Source: Acidobacteriota bacterium (GTDB lineage Bacteria; Acidobacteriota; Thermoanaerobaculia; Multivoradales; JAHEKO01). From it: a stretch of DNA of 8,134 bases. Positions 1 through 8,134 of the stretch are shown in pieces. Every line of letters begins with the position of its first letter. Position 1 is the first letter of the stretch. The stretch lies in assembly GCA_024638355.1 (NCBI GenBank), contig JAHEKO010000158.1, forward strand, positions 1-8,134. The letters run 5' to 3'. The notes below the pieces were generated by a model, which worked only from the letters and a program-made list of their open reading frames with translations, was not told the DNA's origin and did not search any database. The position numbers were made by a program, and so were the translations under genes.

Positions 1-1767
1 CTACTGGAGGCGCCAACCGGCATCGGCAAGACGGTGGCCGCGCTCCTCCCCGCACTGCGCCACGCCCTCGAGCACGAGAAGCGGATCTTCGTGCTCACCG
101 CCAAGACCCTCCAGCAGAAGATGGCCACGCAGGTGCTCGAGATGCTCAACGTGGACCGCGCCTACCACTCGGTGCAGCTGCGCGCCAAGGCCAAGATGTG
201 CGCCAACGGCGAGGTTCTCTGCCACGAGGAGTTCTGCCCGTACGCTCGCGACTACCACGCCAAGCTCCATCAATCGGGCCTCATCCCGGAGCTGATGGGC
301 CACCTGCCGACGCTCCTTCCCGACGCGATCTTCGAGCTCGCCAGGGAGCGCGAGGTGTGCCCCTTCGAGGTCAGCCTCGAGCTCACCGGCCGGGCGCAGG
401 TCGTCGTCTGCGACTACAACTACGCCTTCGACCCCTACGTCTCGCTCACCGACTTCGGCGGCGATCGGGACCTCGGCGACGTCGTGCTGCTGATCGACGA
501 GATCCACAACCTGGTGGAGCGCGGGCGCGGCTACTACAGCCCGGAGCTCAGCGCCGGCGCCGCGGCCGCGGCCGCCGAGTCGCTGCGCCGCGGCAGAGCG
601 TCGATTCACCAGCGGGCGGCCGGCATCTGCGGCTCGCTGGGGCGGCTGATCGGCCACACGGTCCGCGCCGAGCTCGACGACGCCCCCGCCGGCACCCGCG
701 CGCTGGAGGCGGTGCTTCCGGAAGACGAGCTCTGGGGGCTCCGCGCGCCGTTCGACGAAGCCTTCGTCGACTACATCGAGCACCAGCGGGAGACCTCCAC
801 CTTCCAGGCCGACGATCGCTTCGTGTCGCTCTACTTCGACTTTCTGCGCTTTCTCAACGGCCTGGTGATCTCCAGCTCGGACGCCTTCAACCACTGCGTC
901 GAGCGGACCGACGGCGACGACCGTCTGCGTATCCTGTGCAAGGACCCCGGCCGTTTCCTGGGGCGCGTCATCAATCGCACCCACGCCACCATCGGCCTTT
1001 CGGCCACCCTCTCGCCTGTCGAGTTCTACCGCGACCTGCTCGGCTTCGACGCCCAGCGCACCAGCGAGCTCGCGCTGCCCAGCCCGTTCCCCGCCGAGAA
1101 CCGCCGCGTCGTCATCGACGACTCGGTCTCGACGCTCTGGCGCGAGCGGCCCGAGAACTACCAGCCGATCGCCGAGCGCCTCGGCGCGCTGTCGACTGCG
1201 GTCCCCGGCAACTGCCTCGCCCTCTTCCCGAGCTACCGCTTTCTGCGCGAGGTGCACGAGCGCCTGTCGGCGCCCGGGCGGCTGGTGCTGGCGCAAACGG
1301 CCGGCGACAGCGATCAGCAGCGCAACGAGATCCTCGACGCCCTGCGCTCGCCGCTCTCGGGCGACTGCCTGGTGCTGGCGGTCGCCGGCGGCGTCTTCGC
1401 CGAGGGCGTCGACTACCCCGGCGACATGCTGCGGGCGGTGGCGATCGTCGGGCCGTGCCTGCCCGCGGTCAACCTCGACCAGGAGCTGCTCAAGCGCTAC
1501 TACGACGAGCGCTTCGATCGCGGCTTCGAGTACGCGTTCGTGGTGCCGGGGATGACCCGGGTCGTACAGGCCGCCGGCCGCCTGATCCGTTCTTCCCAGG
1601 ACATCGGCGTGATCGCGCTCTTCGATCGGCGCTTCCTCAGGCCACCCTACCGCGAGCATCTCCCCGGGGATTGGCTCGACAATGGCGCGCCGGAGTCGCT
1701 GATCTCGGTGCCGGCGGACGCCGCCCGCGAGTTCTTTCGCCGGCACATCAAGACGGGGACGGGCTAG
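1..1767 (+). CDS. XPD/DinG-type Fe-S superfamily 2 DNA helicase (5' partial)
   Basis: ATP-dependent DNA helicase of the Rad3/XPD/DinG group, predicted to unwind DNA 5'-3' in the cytoplasm during repair or restart. The frame is open from base 1, so the N-terminus is missing and 588 residues are visible (numbered from base 1). Motifs in order: Walker A APTGIGKT at 4-11; four cysteines C67, C74, C79 and C120 placed as the family's 4Fe-4S ligands, followed by a VVCDYNYAFDP segment; a DEAH-type box reading DEIH at 166-169; SATL at 334-337; motif V GGVFAEGVD at 463-471; motif VI QAAGRLIR at 523-530. The full set of active-site motifs argues for an active enzyme. A six-alanine run (187-192) follows the DEIH box. 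From family knowledge, bacterial relatives with this CPYA...CPFE layout often carry an N-terminal nuclease-like domain, which would lie outside the window. No promoter is visible. The stop TAG faces a convergent minus-strand unit. Confidence 0.93.
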   Translation, partial: LLEAPTGIGKTVAALLPALRHALEHEKRIFVLTAKTLQQKMATQVLEMLNVDRAYHSVQLRAKAKMCANGEVLCHEEFCPYARDYHAKLHQSGLIPELMGHLPTLLPDAIFELAREREVCPFEVSLELTGRAQVVVCDYNYAFDPYVSLTDFGGDRDLGDVVLLIDEIHNLVERGRGYYSPELSAGAAAAAAESLRRGRASIHQRAAGICGSLGRLIGHTVRAELDDAPAGTRALEAVLPEDELWGLRAPFDEAFVDYIEHQRETSTFQADDRFVSLYFDFLRFLNGLVISSSDAFNHCVERTDGDDRLRILCKDPGRFLGRVINRTHATIGLSATLSPVEFYRDLLGFDAQRTSELALPSPFPAENRRVVIDDSVSTLWRERPENYQPIAERLGALSTAVPGNCLALFPSYRFLREVHERLSAPGRLVLAQTAGDSDQQRNEILDALRSPLSGDCLVLAVAGGVFAEGVDYPGDMLRAVAIVGPCLPAVNLDQELLKRYYDERFDRGFEYAFVVPGMTRVVQAAGRLIRSSQDIGVIALFDRRFLRPPYREHLPGDWLDNGAPESLISVPADAAREFFRRHIKTGTG

Positions 1768-1829
1768 CTTCTCACCAGCCCTCGGGCGTCCCGGTCGTAA
1801 TCTCGGCTGAAATAGATAACCTGTCCCTG

Positions 1830-1857
1830 AAAAAGGAGCCCCGCGGGCGCGGGGCTC
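1830..1857 (-). terminator. Intrinsic terminator for the ferredoxin unit
   Basis: A perfect 9-bp GC-rich stem (arms 1836-1844 and 1849-1857) closes a 4-nt loop. Read on the minus strand it is followed by C and then five T (complement of the A run 1830-1834), the classic intrinsic terminator layout. On the plus strand the hairpin is followed by purines, not T, so it should not stop helicase transcription efficiently. It sits 94 bases beyond the stop of the 66-residue gene at 1952, so it most likely ends the ferredoxin transcript. Confidence 0.72.
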
Positions 1858-1951
1858 TGAAGGAGGAGGGAGAGGGATGAACATCCCGTGCTCCACCTGT
1901 GTGTACGGCGCAACCGCGCGGAGCGTTCACCGTCCGCGCGCGCCGGGCGCT

Positions 1952-2152
1952 CTAGCCGCCGTCTTCCCGGCGGCGGAAGCGGCTCAGGTGCTCCTCCACC
2001 AGGCGGTGCACGCCGACGCGCTGAAGCTCGGCGGAGAGACTCAGGATCTGATTGGCGGTGAGCGGGTGCTTCCGGAAGACGATGTCGAGGACCCGCTTGA
2101 GGGCCGCCTCGAGCTCGGGATCGGCCGCTGCCGCCGCGACGTCCTCAGGCAC
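1952..2152 (-). CDS. Small helical protein of unknown function, coupled to ferredoxin
   Basis: A 66-residue protein that I do not recognise. It begins with GTG at 2152, eight bases before the end of the ferredoxin stop codon, so the two frames overlap and translation is probably coupled. No separate Shine-Dalgarno site is needed. The sequence is charged and predicted helical: an alanine/glutamate-rich start, a central segment with KRVLDIVFRKHPLT, then an amphipathic stretch (LSAELQRVGVHRLVEEHL) and a basic RFRRRE tail. It has no cysteine, signal peptide or membrane segment, so it is likely cytosolic. The coupling and the shared terminator suggest it works with the ferredoxin, perhaps as a partner or assembly factor. 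That role is inferred from position only. A 7-bp inverted repeat (1955-1961 with 1968-1974) lies in its last codons but has no T run. Confidence 0.62.
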   Translation of the reverse strand: MPEDVAAAAADPELEAALKRVLDIVFRKHPLTANQILSLSAELQRVGVHRLVEEHLSRFRRREDGG

Positions 2153-2513
2153 GGCTCTCGGCCGCCTCGTGCATCTCTTCGGGGTCGTAGTCGTAAAGGA
2201 GCGAGCGCACGGTCATCTTGGGCGCCGCCTCGACGCCCTCTTCCCAGCCCCACATGTCGATCGTCTCCCATGGGCAGTAGCGCGCGCAGAGCTGACAGCC
2301 GATGCAGCGCTCGAGATCGACCTCGACCAGCTTCATGAAGTCGGGGTGCTCGGGCCCCGGCACGATCTCGATGCAGTCGACGGGGCAGAAGGCGATGCAC
2401 GCCTCGCAACCGGTACAGCCGGTCTGATCGATGACCGCGGTCTGCTTGGGCGGCTTCGGCCGCGGCGGCTTGTCGATCTCGATCTTGTACCGGTAGGGGA
2501 ACTCGTCGCTCAT
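2145..2513 (-). CDS. 2[4Fe-4S] ferredoxin-type electron carrier
   Basis: A 122-residue soluble electron carrier. Two ferredoxin motifs are clear: C33-x2-C36-x2-C39-x3-C43-P and C70-x2-C73-x2-C76-x3-C80-P. In the known fold, C33, C36, C39 and C80 bind one cluster and C70, C73, C76 and C43 the other. An extra cysteine, C47 (in CPVDC), sits where 7Fe/8Fe ferredoxins often keep a non-ligand cysteine. The protein is longer than a minimal clostridial ferredoxin (about 55 residues). It has an N-terminal arm of about 30 residues (proline/lysine-rich PPRPKPPK), a spacer of 22 residues between the clusters' CP and C, and an acidic tail of about 35 residues with a tryptophan-rich WETIDMWGW start. The ATG at 2513 follows a GGAG (complement of 2524-2527) with 10 bases between. 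There is no signal peptide, so it is cytosolic. The redox partner is not evident. It is first in a two-gene unit and divergent from the LuxE-like gene. Confidence 0.93.
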   Translation of the reverse strand: MSDEFPYRYKIEIDKPPRPKPPKQTAVIDQTGCTGCEACIAFCPVDCIEIVPGPEHPDFMKLVEVDLERCIGCQLCARYCPWETIDMWGWEEGVEAAPKMTVRSLLYDYDPEEMHEAAESRA

Positions 2514-2567
2514 CAGCAGCGCTCTCCAGAGATTTGGCGGACTCTACCACGTGACAAACTCCGCGCC
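2514..2567. promoter_or_regulatory. Divergent intergenic spacer, presumed promoter region
   Basis: The only space between two divergent starts is 54 bp, so it must hold or overlap both promoters unless the genes are transcribed from further away. On the minus strand TTGTCA (complement of 2552-2557) resembles a -35 box, but the sequence 16 bases downstream (AAATCT) is a poor -10. A CACGTG palindrome at 2548-2553 could be part of an operator. The ferredoxin ribosome-binding site lies inside it. No convincing plus-strand -10 or Shine-Dalgarno is visible before the GTG at 2568. Confidence 0.3.
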
Positions 2568-3437
2568 GTGACGGCGACGGACCTCACCGAGCGCATCGCG
2601 GAGTACGTCGAGCGGCCCGATCGCGACCGCTTCCTCGAGCTGGCTCTCGACGCCTTCGCCGGCCTCTACCGGCGCGATCGCGCCTACCGCGACCTCTGCG
2701 AGCGGCGAGGTGCGCGTCCCGGCGAGCTCGACGACTGGCGGAGGATCCCGACCTGGCCGGCATCGGCCACGGCGGTGCCCGTCCCCGTCCGGGCGACCCC
2801 GCTCCTGCACGCCGCCGCCGATCGCGCCTTCGAGCTCTCGTGCCTGGACGGCCTCCACTCGCCGCCCATCCTGCAGCTGGTTCCAGGCGACGGCCCGGCC
2901 CGGGAGTGCGACCGCTGGGTCGCTCGTTTCGGCGGCCCCGGCTCGACGGCGGCGGTAGCCGGCGAGCGCGTCGACGTGCTCGCGGCCCGGTCGTGGCTCG
3001 CCGGCCGGCAGCGCGACGGCCGCGCCACGGTGGTGCTGGCGAGCGCCGCCGCGCTCGACCGTCTCGGAGGCGCACTCGAGCGGCAAGGCCTCAAGCTCCA
3101 GCTCGCCCCGGGAAGCCGCATCGTTCGGGTCGACGGCGTCGACTCGCGACCCGCGGCTCGGATCTGCGCCGACCGACTCGGTATCGAAGCGGCCATGCTG
3201 CGCGGCCGGCTGAGCGTGACGGGGGTACCGACGCCGCTCTTTGGCCAGATCGACGCCCACGGGGGGCTGGGCGAGATCGAGCCGAGCCCGTGGCTGCGAG
3301 TGCATGCCGCGACGGACGACGGACGGCTGGCGATCCTCGACCTGACCCTCCGCGACGGGCCGTTCCACCTCTTGACCGGGACCCGGGGCTCGGTCGAGAG
3401 CGGCGTCGTGCGCGTGCCCCCGGCTTGGCCAGGCTAG
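2568..3437 (+). CDS. Degenerate LuxE-family acyl-protein synthetase-like protein
   Basis: A 289-residue protein. Its N-terminus (residues 20-66, with LALDAFAGLYRRDRAYRDLC, ERRGARP and W57RRIP) matches the opening of LuxE/acyl-protein synthetases, which adenylate fatty acids for reduction to aldehydes and typically read F..LAL.LF..QY..N.PYR..C..RG..P....W..IP. Later segments also fit: PGSRI at 181-185 (family PGSR, before the glycine-rich GFKGRS), WLRV at 242-245, and GPFHLLTGTRG at 264-274 (family GFE.LGR..G). What is missing is striking. I see no SSGTT/TSGTT nucleotide-binding loop after IP, and no EYGMTE-like motif after the ADRLGI helix (about 205-210). The length is about 80 residues short of the usual 360-380. 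The frame is unbroken, so it may be a non-catalytic relative rather than fresh decay. GTG 2568 is chosen because family similarity begins about 20 residues later and the region upstream belongs to the opposite gene. There is no clear ribosome-binding site. No LuxC-type reductase is present in the window. Confidence 0.65.
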   Translation: MTATDLTERIAEYVERPDRDRFLELALDAFAGLYRRDRAYRDLCERRGARPGELDDWRRIPTWPASATAVPVPVRATPLLHAAADRAFELSCLDGLHSPPILQLVPGDGPARECDRWVARFGGPGSTAAVAGERVDVLAARSWLAGRQRDGRATVVLASAAALDRLGGALERQGLKLQLAPGSRIVRVDGVDSRPAARICADRLGIEAAMLRGRLSVTGVPTPLFGQIDAHGGLGEIEPSPWLRVHAATDDGRLAILDLTLRDGPFHLLTGTRGSVESGVVRVPPAWPG

Positions 3438-3438
3438 C

Positions 3439-4260
3439 CTAGGAGCCGATCAGATCCTGCAGCGCCTTCTCGGGTCGGCGCCAGTCGTTGCCGGCCAGCC
3501 TGCCGACCTCCTTGCCGTCGACGAAGACGACGCCGGTCGGCACCGACTTGATGCCGTAGCGCTTGGCCTCGGCATCGCCGCTGAACTCTCGGGCGAGTCC
3601 GTAGAACGCGAACTCGATCTTCGAGCCGCGCGTCTGCTCCGCGAGCTTCAGGATGCCGGGGACGGTCTGTCCGCAAGCGGGGCACCAGGTGCCGAAGAAG
3701 ATCTGCACCCGCACGCTCTTCGACTGCGCCATCAGCTCGTCGACCACCGCGTCCTCCGGCTGGTAGTAGCCGGCGCGCTGCTGGTACTCGGGACTGTGCT
3801 CGTAGATCGACTCGGGCTGATGAAAGCCGACCAGCGCCGGCTTGGGCTTGAGGCGCATCTCGACGCCGCCTACCTGGAACACCACGTCGCTGCCGTCGAC
3901 CTGGAAGGGCGGCTCGGCGCCGTAGGTCGGATTGGGCAGCAGGTCGATCGAACCGTCCTGGTTCTCGGAGAGCTTCAGCAGACTGACCCGCTCCACCGTG
4001 CGAAGGCGCGGCCGGATCAAGACCGGCGCCTCCAGCTCGGGAGCCACGATCAGCACTGCCTGCGCGGCCTGGGAGCGATAGACCTTGACGCCCTCCAGCG
4101 GACTGCCCTCCTGCTCGATCAGGTAGTCGCCGGTCCGCAGGAAACCGTTCATCCGCTCGCCCGACTGTGCCAAAAGGGCGGTCGCGGCGAGGAGCGCGAG
4201 CGGGAGAATCCACGCGGCGAGCGGCGCGCGGCGGAAGCTGTTGTCGATCGATGAATGCAT
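3439..4260 (-). CDS. Exported thioredoxin-fold protein with CPAC active site
   Basis: A 273-residue protein predicted to be exported and to act in thiol-disulfide exchange outside the cytoplasm. The N-terminus has a basic stretch (FRRAPLAAW) and a hydrophobic core ILPLALLAATALLA, with likely cleavage near ALLAQSG or lipid-independent anchoring. About 140 residues with no recognised domain follow, beta-rich by eye. The C-terminal thioredoxin fold starts near residue 165: a beta strand VRVQIFFGTW, the redox pair C193-P-A-C196, a helix, and the cis-proline loop KSVPTGVVFVDGKEVGRLAG. The motifs are intact, so redox activity is expected. ATG 4260 is preferred over ATG 4281. A purine-rich AGAGAGA lies just upstream of 4260, and the signal peptide then starts normally. 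Transcription follows uvrA and the MauE-like gene on the same strand, 98 bp downstream of the latter. Its stop lies one base from the stop of the convergent LuxE-like gene, leaving no room for a terminator. Confidence 0.85.
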   Translation of the reverse strand: MHSSIDNSFRRAPLAAWILPLALLAATALLAQSGERMNGFLRTGDYLIEQEGSPLEGVKVYRSQAAQAVLIVAPELEAPVLIRPRLRTVERVSLLKLSENQDGSIDLLPNPTYGAEPPFQVDGSDVVFQVGGVEMRLKPKPALVGFHQPESIYEHSPEYQQRAGYYQPEDAVVDELMAQSKSVRVQIFFGTWCPACGQTVPGILKLAEQTRGSKIEFAFYGLAREFSGDAEAKRYGIKSVPTGVVFVDGKEVGRLAGNDWRRPEKALQDLIGS

Positions 4261-4375
4261 GGAATCTCTCTCTAAGGACATCGGTTGGATTCTAGCCTGA
4301 CCTTCCGGTCGACGTACCGCGCCGGCCGTGGACCGGGCACTGCGAAAACCGTGCCTTCTCATTCCAGGGAAGGCA
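4261..4375 (-). promoter_or_regulatory. Spacer before thioredoxin-like gene: weak hairpin and -10-like box
   Basis: On the minus strand, a 7-bp inverted repeat (4369-4375 with 4352-4358, 10-nt loop) spans the MauE-like stop codon and is followed by CGGTTTTC, a weak terminator or attenuator shape. Further on, TAGAAT (complement of 4289-4294) resembles a -10 box about 29 bases before the chosen ATG, but no good -35 lies 16-18 bases upstream. The thioredoxin-like gene may therefore have partly independent expression. Both signals are weak and could be chance. Confidence 0.22.
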
Positions 4376-5303
4376 ACCCCGACCAGGTTCGGGCCACGAC
4401 CCCGCTCTCGACCAGAAACGACCGCGGCTGCCGGCGGTAGAGCGGGCGAAGGAGCGCGAGCGGCACCTCCTGCACCTCGAACGGCGGCGCCCACTCCCAG
4501 TAGAACGCCTGGCGCTCCTCTTCCGGAGCGTCGGTCGCCAGCCACAGCGCGGGGCCGCCGGCGAGCGCCGCCGCGCTGAGCTCGTCCATCCCCGCCCGCA
4601 GCTCTTCATTGTCGAGGCTCGCGATGATGACGACGTGGCGCCCCACCTGGAGCTGCGGCACGAGCACGTCGAGGCAGACGCGCACGGTCTCTTCGGTGTC
4701 GCGCCCGGCACACAGGTCGGCGATCTCGACTCCGGGCTTGAGTCGCGTCGCCAGGTCGTCGAGCGGCAGCTCGGGAGCGTTCCAGGCGAACAGGGCCGCG
4801 GCGACCGACACGATCGCCACGATGCCGAGGCGCAGGCGCTCGTAGGGGATCACCCTCGGCCGCGCCAGGAAGGCGAGTAGCAGGCCCGGCACCAGCATCC
4901 AGAGGTCCTGCCAGAAGGCCTCGGCGGGCGTTCGCGACAGCAGATTGCCGAAGCAGCCGCACGTGGCCTCCTCGTCGACGATGCCCTGGGCGAATCGCCA
5001 GTAGGCGCGGACATTCAGGAAGACGAAAACGATGACCAGCAGGGCGGTCGGGAGCAGAATCCAGAGCCGCCGCAGGCCGAGGATCAGCGCCACGCCCGCC
5101 GCGAACTCGGCGACGATCATCACCACGCTCCAGACCCAGGCCGACAGCACGATGTCGAGCCCCTCGCTCTCGATCAGCTCGGCGAAGCCGACCGGATCGA
5201 GCGCCTTCGCCCAGCCGGCGAAGAGCAGCACCGCACCCAGCACGAAGGCGCCGGCGGTACCGAGCCAGAAGCGCCAGTCGCGGTCTCGCGGGGGTGTCGT
5301 CAT
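4359..5303 (-). CDS. MauE/DoxX-type membrane protein with C-terminal thioredoxin-like region
   Basis: A 314-residue inner-membrane protein. Residues 1-175 form a MauE/DoxX-like membrane domain. Hydrophobic spans lie near 13-30, 52-76, 80-98, 131-147 and 158-174. The family's FAGWAKALDP segment is at 28-37, and the conserved dicysteine C115-G-C117-F-G lies in the loop before the fourth span. MauE proteins are linked to disulfide formation or maturation of periplasmic proteins and are often encoded beside thioredoxin-like MauD/TlpA partners, as here. Residues about 180-314 are soluble. By eye they resemble a thioredoxin-like fold (VVIIASLDNEEL, ALWLATDAPEE, PRSFLVESGVVARTWSGLP) but have no CXXC; only C198 and C210 are present. 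ATG 5303 is preceded by AGGA with about 10 bases of spacing and lies 32 bp after the uvrA stop, so readthrough from uvrA is likely. The electron partner is probably the thioredoxin-like product of the next gene (inference). Confidence 0.82.
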   Translation of the reverse strand: MTTPPRDRDWRFWLGTAGAFVLGAVLLFAGWAKALDPVGFAELIESEGLDIVLSAWVWSVVMIVAEFAAGVALILGLRRLWILLPTALLVIVFVFLNVRAYWRFAQGIVDEEATCGCFGNLLSRTPAEAFWQDLWMLVPGLLLAFLARPRVIPYERLRLGIVAIVSVAAALFAWNAPELPLDDLATRLKPGVEIADLCAGRDTEETVRVCLDVLVPQLQVGRHVVIIASLDNEELRAGMDELSAAALAGGPALWLATDAPEEERQAFYWEWAPPFEVQEVPLALLRPLYRRQPRSFLVESGVVARTWSGLPSLE

Positions 5304-5335
5304 CGTTGCGGCATCCTATCGACTTCGCGGGCGCT

Positions 5336-8134
<2,799 letters not shown>

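Noticed and set aside
559..576. Alternating GCC/GCG run as a possible DNA repeat
   Set aside because: It simply encodes six alanines in the helicase. No copies elsewhere in the window.
198..1880. Long plus-strand frame overlapping the helicase in another phase
   Set aside because: The translation is arginine/proline/alanine-rich with no domain, typical of an out-of-phase shadow.
1..1896. A 631-codon open frame on the minus strand opposite the helicase
   Set aside because: It is the complement of a high-GC gene with strong third-position bias. The product is low-complexity and arginine/valine/alanine-rich with no motif, while the plus strand carries the full helicase motif set.
1955..1974. 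7-bp inverted repeat as a second terminator
   Set aside because: No T run on either strand, and it lies within coding sequence; the hairpin at 1836-1857 is the better terminator.
2052..2567. Upstream in-frame extension of the LuxE-like gene from ATG 2052
   Set aside because: It would run antisense through the ferredoxin, and the family similarity begins only after 2568.
2544..3368. 274-codon minus-strand frame opposite the LuxE-like gene
   Set aside because: No recognisable motif. The plus-strand frame matches LuxE landmarks in order.
4261..4545. Longer N-terminus for the thioredoxin-like protein (start near 4545)
   Set aside because: It would overlap the MauE-like gene in another phase and bury the signal peptide about 100 residues inside.

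Overview
The window is about two-thirds G+C and densely coded on both strands, with almost no untranslated space. It reads as bacterial chromosome. I see no tRNA, rRNA, insertion sequence, CRISPR array or phage gene. The taxon cannot be fixed from the sequence. The high GC, the LuxE-like protein and the MauE/thioredoxin pair would fit an Acidobacteriota or Myxococcota-like environmental lineage, but this is a weak inference.

Layout: (1) 1-1767 (+) is the 3' part of an XPD/DinG-type iron-sulfur helicase whose N-terminus lies before the window. (2) Facing it on the minus strand is a two-gene unit: a 2[4Fe-4S] ferredoxin (2145-2513) and a translationally coupled 66-residue protein of unknown function (1952-2152). 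An intrinsic terminator at 1830-1857, read on the minus strand, ends this unit. (3) A 54-bp divergent spacer separates the ferredoxin from a plus-strand gene (2568-3437) for a shortened LuxE-family (acyl-protein synthetase-like) protein that appears to lack the family's nucleotide-binding segment. (4) Ending one base from it is a minus-strand series read from the right edge inwards: a nearly complete, divergent UvrA (5336-8134), a MauE/DoxX-type membrane protein (4359-5303) and an exported thioredoxin-fold protein with a CPAC site (3439-4260). The last two look like a membrane/periplasmic thiol-redox pair placed behind a DNA-repair ATPase.

Functionally, two proteins at the flanks (helicase and UvrA) act on DNA, and the genes between are mostly redox proteins. 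I found no convincing complete new system. The best leads are the LuxE-like pseudoenzyme, the UvrA with a substituted Q-loop-like segment in its first ATPase half, the MauE protein with a C-terminal domain resembling a cysteine-less thioredoxin fold, and the small protein coupled to the ferredoxin.
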